Assembly: GCA_963772965.1 (NCBI GenBank) | Contig: CAVYZU010000002.1 | Span: forward strand, 1,054,001-1,118,000 | From: AP-15 sp963772965 | Lineage (GTDB): Bacteria > Pseudomonadota > Alphaproteobacteria > ATCC43930 > CGMCC-115725 | Direction of reading: 5' to 3' | DNA: 64,000 nucleotides | Shown: one piece after another, positions 7,685 to 17,180 of the stretch | How the letters are laid out: every line of letters begins with the position of its first letter | How positions within the stretch are numbered: position 1 is the stretch's first letter | The notes under the pieces: model-generated | The model's input: only the letters and a program-made list of their open reading frames with translations | Told to the model about the DNA's origin: nothing | Databases searched by the model: none | Translations under genes and position numbers: made by a program

Positions 7685-9232
7685 TTAATCATTGAGAGAG
7701 GGGGATGTACAGGGACTTTTTCGGGAGACGATGATCGTACTGCGCACTGGTAGCTGCTGTCGGGTTTCGCGTTCGCCCTGGTCGGTTGCTGGTACGGTTG
7801 TTGCCGCGACCGGCTGCGCGCGATCTCTCGCCGCGGACTGATCGGCGCTTAGACTGGCGGTGGCATCGACGGGGACCGGCAGAGTCCTTTTGTGGCGATG
7901 CGACGCCGCCCACATGATTTTTCCCTCTTTGACGTGTTCGCGCTTGATCGCGGCTTCTGGGCTCCTCAGATCCACCTGTCGCGTCTGCCTGGCGAGCGCG
8001 TCGATGGCGCAGAAATGGGTCACATTGAGAATGCCGGCGCCGGTCAGCTCGTGGCGGGCGGCGACATGGCGCCAGTCGATGTCGTCGGCGACCTCGATCT
8101 GGGCAGGGAACGTCTTGCGCCAGATCTCGTAGCGCTCCTCGGGTCCCGGCGCCGGGAAGGGGATCATCGCCTGCAGACGGCGCACGAAGGCGTCGTCGAT
8201 GTTGGCGCGCTGGTTGAAGGCGAGGATCACGAGGTCGTTGTAGCTCTCGATCCGCTGCAACAGATAGGCCACTTCCTGATTGGCGTATTTGTCGTGCGCG
8301 TCGCGGATCTCGGTGCGTTTACCGAACAACGCATCGGCTTCGTCGAAAAACAGGATCCAGTTCTTATTCTCGGCCTTATCGAAAAGCCGCGACAGGTTTT
8401 TTTCGGTCTCGCCGATATATTTGGACACGACACGAGACAGGTCGATGCGGAACACGTTTTTGCCGGTATGTTTGCCAAGCAACGTGGCAGTCAACGTCTT
8501 GCGTGTGCCCGGCGGACCGTAAAACAGCGCGCGGTATCCCGGCTTGATCCTCTTCTTCATGCCCCAGTCATGGAGCAGCGTATCGTTGTACTTGATCCAG
8601 TTTTCGATTTCGTGGATTTGGTGCAAGGTGTTGGGATGCAGAACAAGGTCGTCCCACTCCATGTCCGTCTCGATGTATTCCGCGGGAAACTCCACGCCGA
8701 AGGCAGGCTTGCTCATTGTGCCGACGGTGATCTCTTCGACAATTTCAGGGTCAAGGATCAGCCTGCCGCTCATCGCCGGCTCACCCTCGCGGACAGGCTC
8801 GAGCCACAGGTGCTTTTGCGAAAACCAGTGTTCACTGCTCAGAATGCGCTGCACAACCAGCCGCTTTTCAAGATCGTCGCCGGCAAGAAGGAACTGGACC
8901 GTCTCACCGGTTGGAAGGATGCCGCGGTGGTTGGTGCCCTTGACGCCGCCAAACTCCGGAAATTCACCCCCTTCGGGAAGGTGTTCGCCGACGAGCGTGC
9001 TAACGAAACCTGGCCGCAGATAAGGCGCCAAGGCAAGCACCAGAACGGTAAGTTCAGCGGAAGTGGGTTTTTGGCACTGGATAACGCGGGCCAGCCAAGA
9101 ATTGTTGTCGTAACAACGGAGCGCGTTTGCCTCGAAACTCTCAGCCTTTCCAAAATGTACGCTCAGGCGACCGGCCACGATCCCTGTAAGCCAATCCAAG
9201 GCCCGTTCAAGGTTGGAGGAATTGTGGCTCAT
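7685..9232 (-). CDS. AAA+ ATPase of extracellular contractile injection systems (Afp15/Pvc15-like)
   Basis: A 515-residue protein. The N-terminal 230 residues form the region seen before the ATPase core in this family. The AAA+ core carries Walker A GPPGTRKT (239-246), Walker B ILFFDEAD (293-300), sensor-1 Asn in LAFN (340) and arginine fingers in FVRRLQ (351-352). The segments SKYIGETEKNL and ANQEVAYLLQRIE are typical of the eCIS assembly or disassembly ATPase. The usual Walker A glycine before Lys is Arg here. The C-terminal 80 residues are low-complexity and basic. The start at 9232 (MSHNSSNLERAL) is natural. The gene is intact, although the rest of an eCIS (sheath, tube, baseplate) is absent. 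A related protein-remodelling ATPase role cannot be excluded. Confidence 0.8.
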   Translation of the reverse strand: MSHNSSNLERALDWLTGIVAGRLSVHFGKAESFEANALRCYDNNSWLARVIQCQKPTSAELTVLVLALAPYLRPGFVSTLVGEHLPEGGEFPEFGGVKGTNHRGILPTGETVQFLLAGDDLEKRLVVQRILSSEHWFSQKHLWLEPVREGEPAMSGRLILDPEIVEEITVGTMSKPAFGVEFPAEYIETDMEWDDLVLHPNTLHQIHEIENWIKYNDTLLHDWGMKKRIKPGYRALFYGPPGTRKTLTATLLGKHTGKNVFRIDLSRVVSKYIGETEKNLSRLFDKAENKNWILFFDEADALFGKRTEIRDAHDKYANQEVAYLLQRIESYNDLVILAFNQRANIDDAFVRRLQAMIPFPAPGPEERYEIWRKTFPAQIEVADDIDWRHVAARHELTGAGILNVTHFCAIDALARQTRQVDLRSPEAAIKREHVKEGKIMWAASHRHKRTLPVPVDATASLSADQSAARDRAQPVAATTVPATDQGERETRQQLPVRSTIIVSRKSPCTSPSLND

Positions 9233-9646
9233 GGGTTATGCACCTACACCGAATGCAAGCCGTGTTCGATAGGATGGCCTGCAGAGCACGATCCCCGAGG
9301 CGATGAACAGGCGATTATTATGTTGTCTGGAATCAGCGCGATGGACTAACTCGTGCGCCGCTCCGTCGACATCCTCCACTGCCGCCCCGTATCGGACCCT
9401 AGTCTGACGGCTCGGCAGAAGGAACCCCTGCGCACGATAGGCCGTGGCCTCAGTAACAGGAGATCCCCCGCGACCTCGGCCGGCCGCTCGCGACTGTAAA
9501 GCAGCACGTGCATCACGTACTGGCAAGCTTAGGGTCGGCCAACGCTAGCATGCGATGCGCGGGGTGCTGGTGGAGCCTTGGATGGGCCAGTCGTAAGCGC
9601 AGACTGGCCGCAGCGGAGTCAGATCGGACTGCAAGACGACCCCCGC
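9233..9646. other. 414-bp gap between two eCIS-type genes
   Basis: No intact gene. A minus-strand frame of about 95 codons (9236-9526) has no recognisable motif. It may be decayed sequence of a lost eCIS gene, but nothing in it proves this. Confidence 0.35.
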
Positions 9647-11436
9647 TCACGTGTCGTCCTCTTCCAGACGCGCCGCAAATATCTCCTCCGCCGCGCTGAC
9701 GAGAAAACCCGCAAAGCTCGCGCCGACGTAATCGATGCTTGCGCTTGCGCTGGGGGCCACGCGCGATCCGGAAACCGTGATCGTCGCGATCAGGACGGTC
9801 CTGGTCTTTCCATCGACCTCGGCGTCTATCTGATAGATGATGGATTGCAGGCGGAGAGTGCTCCTGATCGTCCGTGTCTCGGTCTTCAGCGACATGGTCG
9901 TGTTCGGGTCATTCTTGATCTTACTAACGAGTCCTCTAACGAGTCCTCTGATGAAAGCCTCGATCCCGTGATTTTGCAGAATCTGATTGACGAACACGGG
10001 CGCGCGCCGAATTCCGGCGCGGGACTCCCGCCCCGTTCCGGGAGCTTGACTATGAGCACGCTGATGCGGCGCTTCCGCACCCGGCTGCATCTGTCCCGTC
10101 GAGGGGAGATCTTTCTCATACCCCGCACGCGGTTGCGGCGCGCCGATCTGTGAGGTAATCGAGACGACCGTTTGCAATTCGCCGGTCAGATCTCGAGACA
10201 CTTGTTCGCCTTCCTCGACGGGGTTGATTTCGGCCCGCAGGTGGTCGGTCTCGGTCTTCTTATCTTGCTTGTCCTTAACGACCTCGAGTGCGCGCAACCG
10301 ATACTTAGACCTGAGATCGCCCAGCTCCGTCCGAATTTGGGCGCCAGACAATTTGTCTTCCTTGAGCAGAGCGGTTCCTGTCGCCACCGCTTTGTGAAGA
10401 TCGGCTTTCTTCTGCTCGTCAGTCCGCTCGTCCTTCTTGTCCTCCTTCTTGCCGAATAGCTTCGCGAATAGCGCCTTGGCCTTCGCCACTACCCAGGCGA
10501 TCGCCGCGTCAATGGCCTTGTCCACACTGGCGCGGACTTTCCGGATCACCGCCATGATCTTGTCGGTCACCTTGCCGAGGCCGAGGAACCCGGCGAGAAA
10601 GCTGATGGCGAGCGACAGCAGCCCACCGAGGATGCTCTCCACGCGATTGGCGGCGGCGGTGATGTTGCCGGCCGCAATAGTGACGATGGAGTCGATGAAC
10701 GCGGTGACGACCTGGATGATCTTTAAAATCTTCTGCACAAACACCATGACGGTGTCGTAGATCGAAATGATCGCCGGGATGAAACCGGCGCCCGGAATGA
10801 ACATGCCGATCAACTTGGGGATGGCTTTTTTCACGATCGTGTCGGTGACGAAATCGACGATGCCGCCGATGACCGTATCCTTGAGGTAGTTGAGTTTCTC
10901 TTTGATCAGCTCCCAGGCCGCGGCGGTGCCGCCCTTCACGAGGGCAACGACAATGTCGAAGCCGGTCTCGAGCCCTTTCATGACGGTTTCGCCATTCGGA
11001 CCGAGTACCTTGACGATCTTCCCGCGAATTTGCGCCCAGGTAATCCCCAGTACACTGAGCGCGAATTTGCCCAGTTCCAGCAGCGAGAGTGCCTTTGGGA
11101 TATAGACACCTTCGAGCGACCCGGTGAGCCAGTCGATCAGGCCGGCCTTTAGGTGTTCGCCAAAGTGGTCGCCGAAGTTGGTGAAGCCGAGTTTGGCCGC
11201 CGCGACCAGATTGCCGAGAAACGGCATCGGATTTTTCAGGATGCTCTTGAGCGCGGCGCCGGTTTTCTTGATGTAGCCCGTGAGGCCGGGCTTGACGACG
11301 TCGAAAATGATCTCGAGCAAGTTCCAGGTGGTCGTCAGCCCCCAGCTGATGAAATCATCGGCGATATTAACAAAGGCGCCGACGATCTTGCCGAACGCGC
11401 CGGCGACGGTGATGATGTCCTGGAAGCTCAGCGCCA
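9647..11436 (-). pseudogene. eCIS-associated DUF4157-type protein, 5' end missing
   Basis: About 600 codons are open. The first 330 residues are a run of amphipathic and hydrophobic helices (FISWGLTTTWNLLEIIFDVV, LSVLGITWAQIRGKIVKVLG, VVALVKGGTAAAWELIKEKL), the hallmark of the body of large eCIS-linked DUF4157 proteins. A Lys/Asp/Glu-rich linker (about 335-350) and a variable C-terminal region follow. The N-terminal DUF4157 metallopeptidase-like domain with its AHELTH motif, expected several hundred residues earlier, is absent: the similarity ends at the junction with the AddB-like gene on the other strand at about 11436. There is no start with a ribosome binding site. In intact systems these proteins are thought to be cargo or tail-associated factors. 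Confidence 0.65.
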
Positions 11437-12240
11437 CTCTGCAGGCTGCCGTCACCCGTCTCGAGGCTTCCGGCGGGTTTGCCGCAGCGACATCTCACGA
11501 CATGCGACGCGCGCTTGAGAGCGCGCTCGATACCGTCGCAGCGGACTGGGAGCAGTCGCAGCCGACACCGCCGCCGGTGATCTGGCGGAGAAAATTACAG
11601 GATGTCCGTGATCTCGCGCTTGCCGCCCTTACCTTCGACGAGGTCCAGCTCCCCGGTCAGCGCAGCTGGGCCGAGATCCCGTTCGGCGGCGATCGCCGCG
11701 CCCGCGATCTTACTGCCGAGGACCGCACGAAACTTCCCTGGGACCCGATGGCACCCGTTGTCATTCCGGGCACCTCCTTACGCATCGGCGGCAGCATCGA
11801 CCGCCTCGATCTCGCGGCTGACGGCGAAACCGCGCGGGTCACCGACTATAAATCCGGCAAGCCACCCCGCCAGAACCAGAACCTGGCGCTCAAAGGCGGC
11901 GCGGAGCTGCAGCGTTGCCTCTACGCCTTTTGCCGTCCGGTCCCTCCTCCCCGGTGTGAGCGGCGTCAGCAGCCGTCTCCTCTACCTCAAAGCGGGCGAT
12001 GACGGCCTCTACTCCCTCGCCGAGCCGGATGCCGTGCTGTCCCGGCTCGCCGAATTTGCCGCGGCCGCAGCCCGGTCAGCCGCGGCCGGCAACCTATTAC
12101 CAGGACCCGGCGCGGCCGGGGCCTTCAATGATTTCGCCTTTGCGTTGCCGGGCGGAGCCAAGGAGACCTACTTCGAGCTGAAATCTTCGCTCATCGCCAC
12201 ACGTCTGGCCGATCTCGCCCCGCTCTGGGAGATGGAATGA
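11436..12240 (+). pseudogene. AddB-like PD-(D/E)XK nuclease, C-terminal part, frameshifted
   Basis: The remnant covers the C-terminal nuclease domain of a RecB/AddB-type protein: WAEIPFGG, then SLRIGGSIDRLDL, then ARVTDYKSGKPP with the D...D-Y-K catalytic pattern. The helicase-like N-terminal two thirds are missing because the sequence switches to the eCIS gene on the opposite strand at about 11436. A frameshift near 11930 moves the reading to LLPGVSGVSSRLLYLKAGDD and on to the stop at 12238-12240. The AddA-like gene starts at this stop. It belongs to the double-strand-break repair exonuclease/helicase pair and is not functional as it stands. Confidence 0.7.
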
Positions 12241-15200
12241 TGCCGGGCGGCCACACCCCCCTCCCCTCCCGGATGCCGGCGCACGGCAGCGGACGCTGCT
12301 CGATTACGGCTCAACCCTGCTCGTTGAGGCTGGCGCCGGCAGCGGCAAGACCGCCCTGATGGCCGGCCGCGTGGCTCTGATGCTGGCCCATGGCATTTCA
12401 CCGCGCGACATCGTCGCCATAACCTTCACCGAGGCAGCCGCCGCAGAACTGCTCGAACGTATCGAGCGCTTTGTTGCCTCCCTCAAAGGCGGCGTTGTGC
12501 CTCCGGAATTAGAACTTGCTCTCCCGAACAGTCTTTCGGTCGATGAGCGTAACGCCATTGCCACCGCTTTCGCCGCCTTGGACGAGATCACCTGCACCAC
12601 GATCCACGGCTTCTGCCAGCAGCTGATCAAGCCGTACCCGGTCGAAGCCGGTATCGACCCGGGAGCGACCATCATTGATCCGGCGACCGCCGACCTCGCC
12701 TGCCAGGATTTAATGACGGCCTGGCTATCGGCCCGCTTTGGGCGTGCGCGCGGCGATGATGGCCTCGGCCGAGTTCCGCCAATGACTGACCTTGGCTGCG
12801 AGGACGATTTCTTTGCCGAACTTCTTGCCGTCGCCCCGGATCAGGTCGTGGCACTTATTGCCGCCGCTGCCGATTTCCTCAGGATCAAAAGAACCGCGCG
12901 CGCTCCCGCCGCCGAGCTGGACAGGGCCGTTCTCCGCGATCTTTCGCAGGAAATTCGCGACTTCGCCGACTGGTATGCCGGCTGTGGTATGGCCGAACCG
13001 GCGACTGCCGAGTGCATTGCTGATCTCGCCCGGTTACGGGAGATGCTCGACGACGCACTCAGCGCCCCTTTTACCGGACGCGTCATCGTCCATCTTCTGT
13101 GCCACATCCGGCCACATTGCTGCCACGGCAGTGAACCGCGCCTTAAGGCGTGGCAAAACAAAGGGAAATGGCAGGCTGCGGCCTGCGAGGCCGGATTGAC
13201 CAAGGCCCGGGGCGAGCAACTCTGCGCTGCCGCAAAAGCGATCTATGACCGCTGCAGCGATGCCTACCAGAGTTTTACGGCCAATGTTGCGGCCGCGGCA
13301 CTCGCTCGCTTCGTGGGCAAATTCGACGGGCTCAGTGTGCTCTACGCAGAATACAAGCGCCAGGCCGCACTCCTCGATTTCGACGATCTTCTTCACCACG
13401 CCCGCGATCTCCTCGTCCGCGATGCCGGCGTGCGCCTAGCCCTGGCCCGCCGCTATCCGCGCGTCCTGGTCGACGAATTTCAGGATACCGATCCCCTGCA
13501 GGCCGAAATCCTCTGGCTGCTCTGCGGCGACGGAGCCCAGGACGAGTCGTGGACTGCTCAGCAGCTGCGCCCCGGCGGCTTGTTCCTGGTCGGGGATCCC
13601 AAGCAGGCGATCTATCGCTTTCGCGGCGCCGATGTAGACATCTGTTTGGAGGCAAAACTCGCTCTTCTCGCGCAAGACCCCAACAGCATCGTGGAAATTA
13701 CCGCAAATTTTCGTTCGCGGGCGCCGATCCTCGATTTTGCCAATGACCGGTTTCAGCCGCTCTTATCGGAGGCGGCCGGACAGCCCGGCTTTACGCCCCT
13801 GGCGGCGACCCGCATGGCGTTGCCCGATGGACATGGCGTCGCCTGTTTCGAAATCTCGATTGACGATCGCCACAAAGACAGCAAGGGCAAGCTCGACGCC
13901 GAGCGCATGCGCGAGGAGGAAGCCCTTATCGTCGCCGAGATCGTTCAACGCCTCATCGGGAATTATCAAATCTGGGACAAACGGAGCCAGACCATGCGGG
14001 TCTGCCGCGCCGGCGATTTCGCCCTCCTCGCTCCCACCGGCGCCAGTCTTTGGCGTTACGAGCGCGCCCTTGAACATCGCCATGTACCGGTCGCGTCTCA
14101 GGCCGGCAAAGGCTTCTTCCGGCGCCAGGAAGTCCAGGATCTGATTGCCCTGTCCCGCGCCATCGCCGACCGGCGCGACACACTGGGCTTCGGCACCCTT
14201 CTTCGCGGTCCGCTCGTGGGCCTGACCGAAGAGGAAATCGCCGACGCCATCGCCGCTTTGCCGGCTCCGGAAGGCGGCCCTCCGCCGCGGCTTCATCTGT
14301 GGACCGACTGCAGCGCGATCGCTCACCCCATTCTCGGCCGCACGCTCGAGGTGCTGCAGAACCTTGCTCGCAGGGCGCGCCGTACAACGCCCTACCAGAT
14401 AATCGCGGAGGCCATCGAAGAGCTCAACATTCGCCCTATACTCCGGTCGCGCTACCGTCTTGCTCCCGAACGCGCCCTCGCCAACATCGAGCTGTTTCTC
14501 GAGATGGCCCGCGCTTACGACGGGCGGGGTCTGCCGGCCTTTACCCTTGCCATGCGAGGGAACTGGGACGACGCCGAGGCTCAAGTTGAAGGCCGCCCTG
14601 ACGCGGAAGCCGAATCCGTCTCGATCATAACGATGCACCTGGCCAAAGGGCTCGAATGGCCGGTTGTCATCCCCATTAACTCCCCAATCGAGCTTTACGA
14701 CGATGCGACTTTTCTGCACCGGCGATCGGACGACACGGTGCATTTCAAGGTGCTTGACCAGGCGCCGGCCGACTACGAGCTGGTCAAGGCCGCCGAAAGA
14801 GACCAGCTGCGCCGAGAGCGAGTGCGTCTCTGGTACGTCGCGATAACCCGCGCCTGCGACCTCCTCCTCCTTCCGCGGCAAAGCCAGCGGAAGGCCAATG
14901 ACTGGATGAGCATTGTCGATCTCAGGCTTGACGATCTGCCGACTTTTGATCCCCGTGCGATCGTGTATGCCCCCGATCTTGCCGATGTCGAGGAGCCGCA
15001 CAATAAGCAGGACGAAACGACCTGGCGCAGCGAAGCGGCCACCGTCACGGCGACCCGCCGGTCCGTTGTGTGGCGCAGCCCAAGCCGCCACGAGATGCCA
15101 CCCGACGCGCCGCCGGCGCCCGATCGTGGCGATATTTTCGCCGATTCCGCGGCCGTCTCAGAGCAGCTTCCCTCTGCCTCGGACACTGCAGTCGCAGGTT

Positions 15201-15789
15201 TGATCCGCGGCGGGCGCGAACGCGGCCTCGTCGTGCACAAGCTGATTGAGGAAGTGCTGACCGGTGAGACCCACGAGTAGACTGAAGCGCTCGAAACGCG
15301 GGCAAGAACCTTGCTTCTTCAGCTCGACATAACCGAAGCCGACCGGCCTGATGATGGACCGCATGCTCCGGAGCTGGCCGCAACAATCTTGCGCGCCCTC
15401 GCGATCCCCGAGATTGTCGCATGCCGGAGCCGGTTACTGCCGGAAATGACCGTCTTCTCGGCTCAGGCTGACGATGATGGCACAACTTATGTCGGCGGTA
15501 TTGCCGATGCGGTCGCGTATCAGCCTCGGCCGATGATCTCGTGATCGATTGGAAGACGGACGTCAGTCCCAGTATCCAGCAGATCGAGCTCTATCGTGAG
15601 CAGCTGCGCGATTACCTCGTCGCCACAAGTGCTCCGGAGGGCCTCCTCGTTTTCGTCACCACCGGCCAGATCATCCGGGTACGGTCGAACCTACAGCCTG
15701 CAGCCACCGTCGATGCCGATCCGATACCACAGCGGCGTACCAAGGCAAAGCACCGCCGCGATGCTCGGCAACTGGCACTCGAATTCTGA
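12236..15789 (+). pseudogene. addA: AddA-like UvrD/RecB helicase-nuclease with stop and frameshifts
   Basis: An SF1A helicase: Walker A EAGAGSGKT (12326-12352), Walker B VDEFQDTD, motif III LVGDPKQAIYRFRGAD, motif V ITMHLAKGLEWPVV and motif VI RLWYVAITRACDLL are all present. A C-terminal PD-(D/E)XK nuclease domain follows (GGIADAVAY, then DLVIDWKTDV). Three lesions are visible. The likely ATGATG start at 12237 is out of frame with the body because of a C-rich tract at 12253-12270, TAG at 15278-15280 stops the helicase frame before the nuclease, and a one-base shift near 15540 breaks the nuclease motif. The helicase part alone (973 codons from 12359) is open but would lack its Walker A if translated from the first internal ATG. 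Confidence 0.75.
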
Positions 15790-15873
15790 TCCCGGCTGTG
15801 GGACCCTGCCGCCTCAATGTTCACGGGATGTTGCCGCCTTGGAGGCAGGCCATGGCATCGCTATGTTCATGAT

Positions 15874-16555
15874 ATGTGTGGCCGCGCCCGCCTGTCATCC
15901 GACGTCAGCGAGATCAAGCTGGTCTTCTCGATCCCGCCCGATCGGCCGACACCAAATTTTCCGCCGAGCTGGAACGTGGCGCCGACCGATCCGCTGCCCG
16001 CCGTCCGTTTTGACGCCAAGGCCGGCGAGCGCAGCCTCGACATGATGCGCTGGGGCCTGGTGCCATACTGGGCCAAGGACATCAAGGTCGGCTTTGCCAA
16101 TATCAACGCCAAGGCCGAGGGGATCGAGACCAAGCCCGCTTTCCGCAAGGCGTTCGAACGGCGCCACTGCCTTGTCCTGGTCGACAATTTTTATGAGTGG
16201 GCCAAAACCGCGACCGGAAAACAGCCCTACGCGATCGCGCTGGCCGATCGCGGCATCATGGCACTCGCGGGTTTGTGGGAGAACTGGCATTCGCCCGCCG
16301 GCGAGTGGGTGCGCAGCTTCGCGATCCACCACGCCAAACGAATTGTGCGCAAAGCTCCACAACCGCATGCCGGTCGTGCTCAAGCCCGAGGCATGGCCGG
16401 TCTGGCTTGGCGAGGAGCCGACCGACGTACCGCAGCTCAAATCGCTGCTTGCCCCCTACCCCTCCAATGAAATGATCTGCTGGCCGGTCAGCCCGCGCGT
16501 CGGCAGCGTGAAGAACAACGATCCGGGCCTGATCGAGCCGAGTGCCGCCGCATAA
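15874..16555 (+). pseudogene. SRAP/YedK-family abasic-site protein, frameshifted
   Basis: The start at 15874 gives Met-Cys-Gly-Arg, so Cys2, which crosslinks to abasic sites after Met removal, is present. The frame continues with WNVAPTDPLP, WGLVPYWAKD, INAKAEG and NFYEWAK (catalytic Glu). Near 16330 a frameshift moves the reading to LHNRMPVVLKPEAWPVWLGE, which carries the catalytic His and Arg of the H-N-R-M-P motif; this frame closes at TAA 16553-16555. All active-site residues exist but in two frames. SRAP proteins protect abasic sites in single-stranded DNA, which fits next to a broken AddAB-like pair. Confidence 0.75.
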
Positions 16556-16577
16556 TTATAAGAAGTCTGTCAAGAAT

Positions 16578-17015
16578 TCAGGGCGTCACAATCGAGAGTT
16601 CCGCGAAAACCGTGAAGTCGTCGGCGTTGAACGTATAGATTCTCTCGACGCCGTTCGCCTGCATGGCGGCGACGATCTGCACGTCGAACACGTCGCCGCC
16701 GGTCACGGGATGGCGGCGCAGCAAGCCAAGCAGCCCGTCAATCGCGTGCGCCGGGACGGGCGGCACGTGGAGAAAGGCGAGCAGACCGGAAATCGCGGTC
16801 AAGGCGTCGGCGGCCGAGCGCGGTTTGGGAACCCACCTCGGATTGGTCACGATGGAATAGAACTCGCAGAGTATCTGCGAGGTCACAAAAAGCATCGTTG
16901 ACGTATCGGCGCGCGCGGCTTCAAGCAGGGCGCGCGCGGCGACGTGCTGCGGGGCGTCGGCGTCGAGCGCATAGACCAGAACATTCGTATCGACGATCCC
17001 CGGCTCAACCGACAT
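16578..17015 (-). CDS. PIN-domain ribonuclease, VapC-like
   Basis: A 145-residue protein with the PIN acidic set: Asp in VDTNVLVYALD near the N-terminus, Glu in CEFYSIV, and Asp residues in GGDVFDVQIVAAM, plus the C-terminal FNADDF. These residues bind Mg2+ for RNA cleavage in VapC toxins. The start MSVEPGIVDTN at 17015 fits the family. I looked for an antitoxin just upstream on the minus strand (17016-17110) and found no AbrB- or Phd-like frame. It is therefore either an orphan or its partner has decayed. Confidence 0.75.
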   Translation of the reverse strand: MSVEPGIVDTNVLVYALDADAPQHVAARALLEAARADTSTMLFVTSQILCEFYSIVTNPRWVPKPRSAADALTAISGLLAFLHVPPVPAHAIDGLLGLLRRHPVTGGDVFDVQIVAAMQANGVERIYTFNADDFTVFAELSIVTP

Positions 17016-17180
17016 CGTCGTAAATGTCTCGTCGCCGAGCTGATCCTTAACAACTCGGGGTTTCGCTCAGGCTGACTTCGCACGTCATAATTCGGCAAAG
17101 ATATTCGCTTATCGACCGCCTGGCTGCTGCATTAACTCTAATGGCGAGCAGCGTTTGGCGAACGCCGAGGAGGGGAGCCT

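Noticed and set aside
7892..9349. 485-codon open frame on the plus strand opposite the AAA+ ATPase
   Set aside because: It mirrors the conserved minus-strand ATPase codon by codon and shows no family motif of its own; it is a GC-rich shadow.
13763..15091. 442-codon minus-strand frame opposite the AddA-like gene
   Set aside because: The helicase motifs are all on the plus strand; the minus-strand frame has no motif.
17016..17110. Antitoxin gene paired with the VapC-like PIN protein
   Set aside because: The minus-strand frames just upstream are short and show no AbrB, RHH or Phd pattern.
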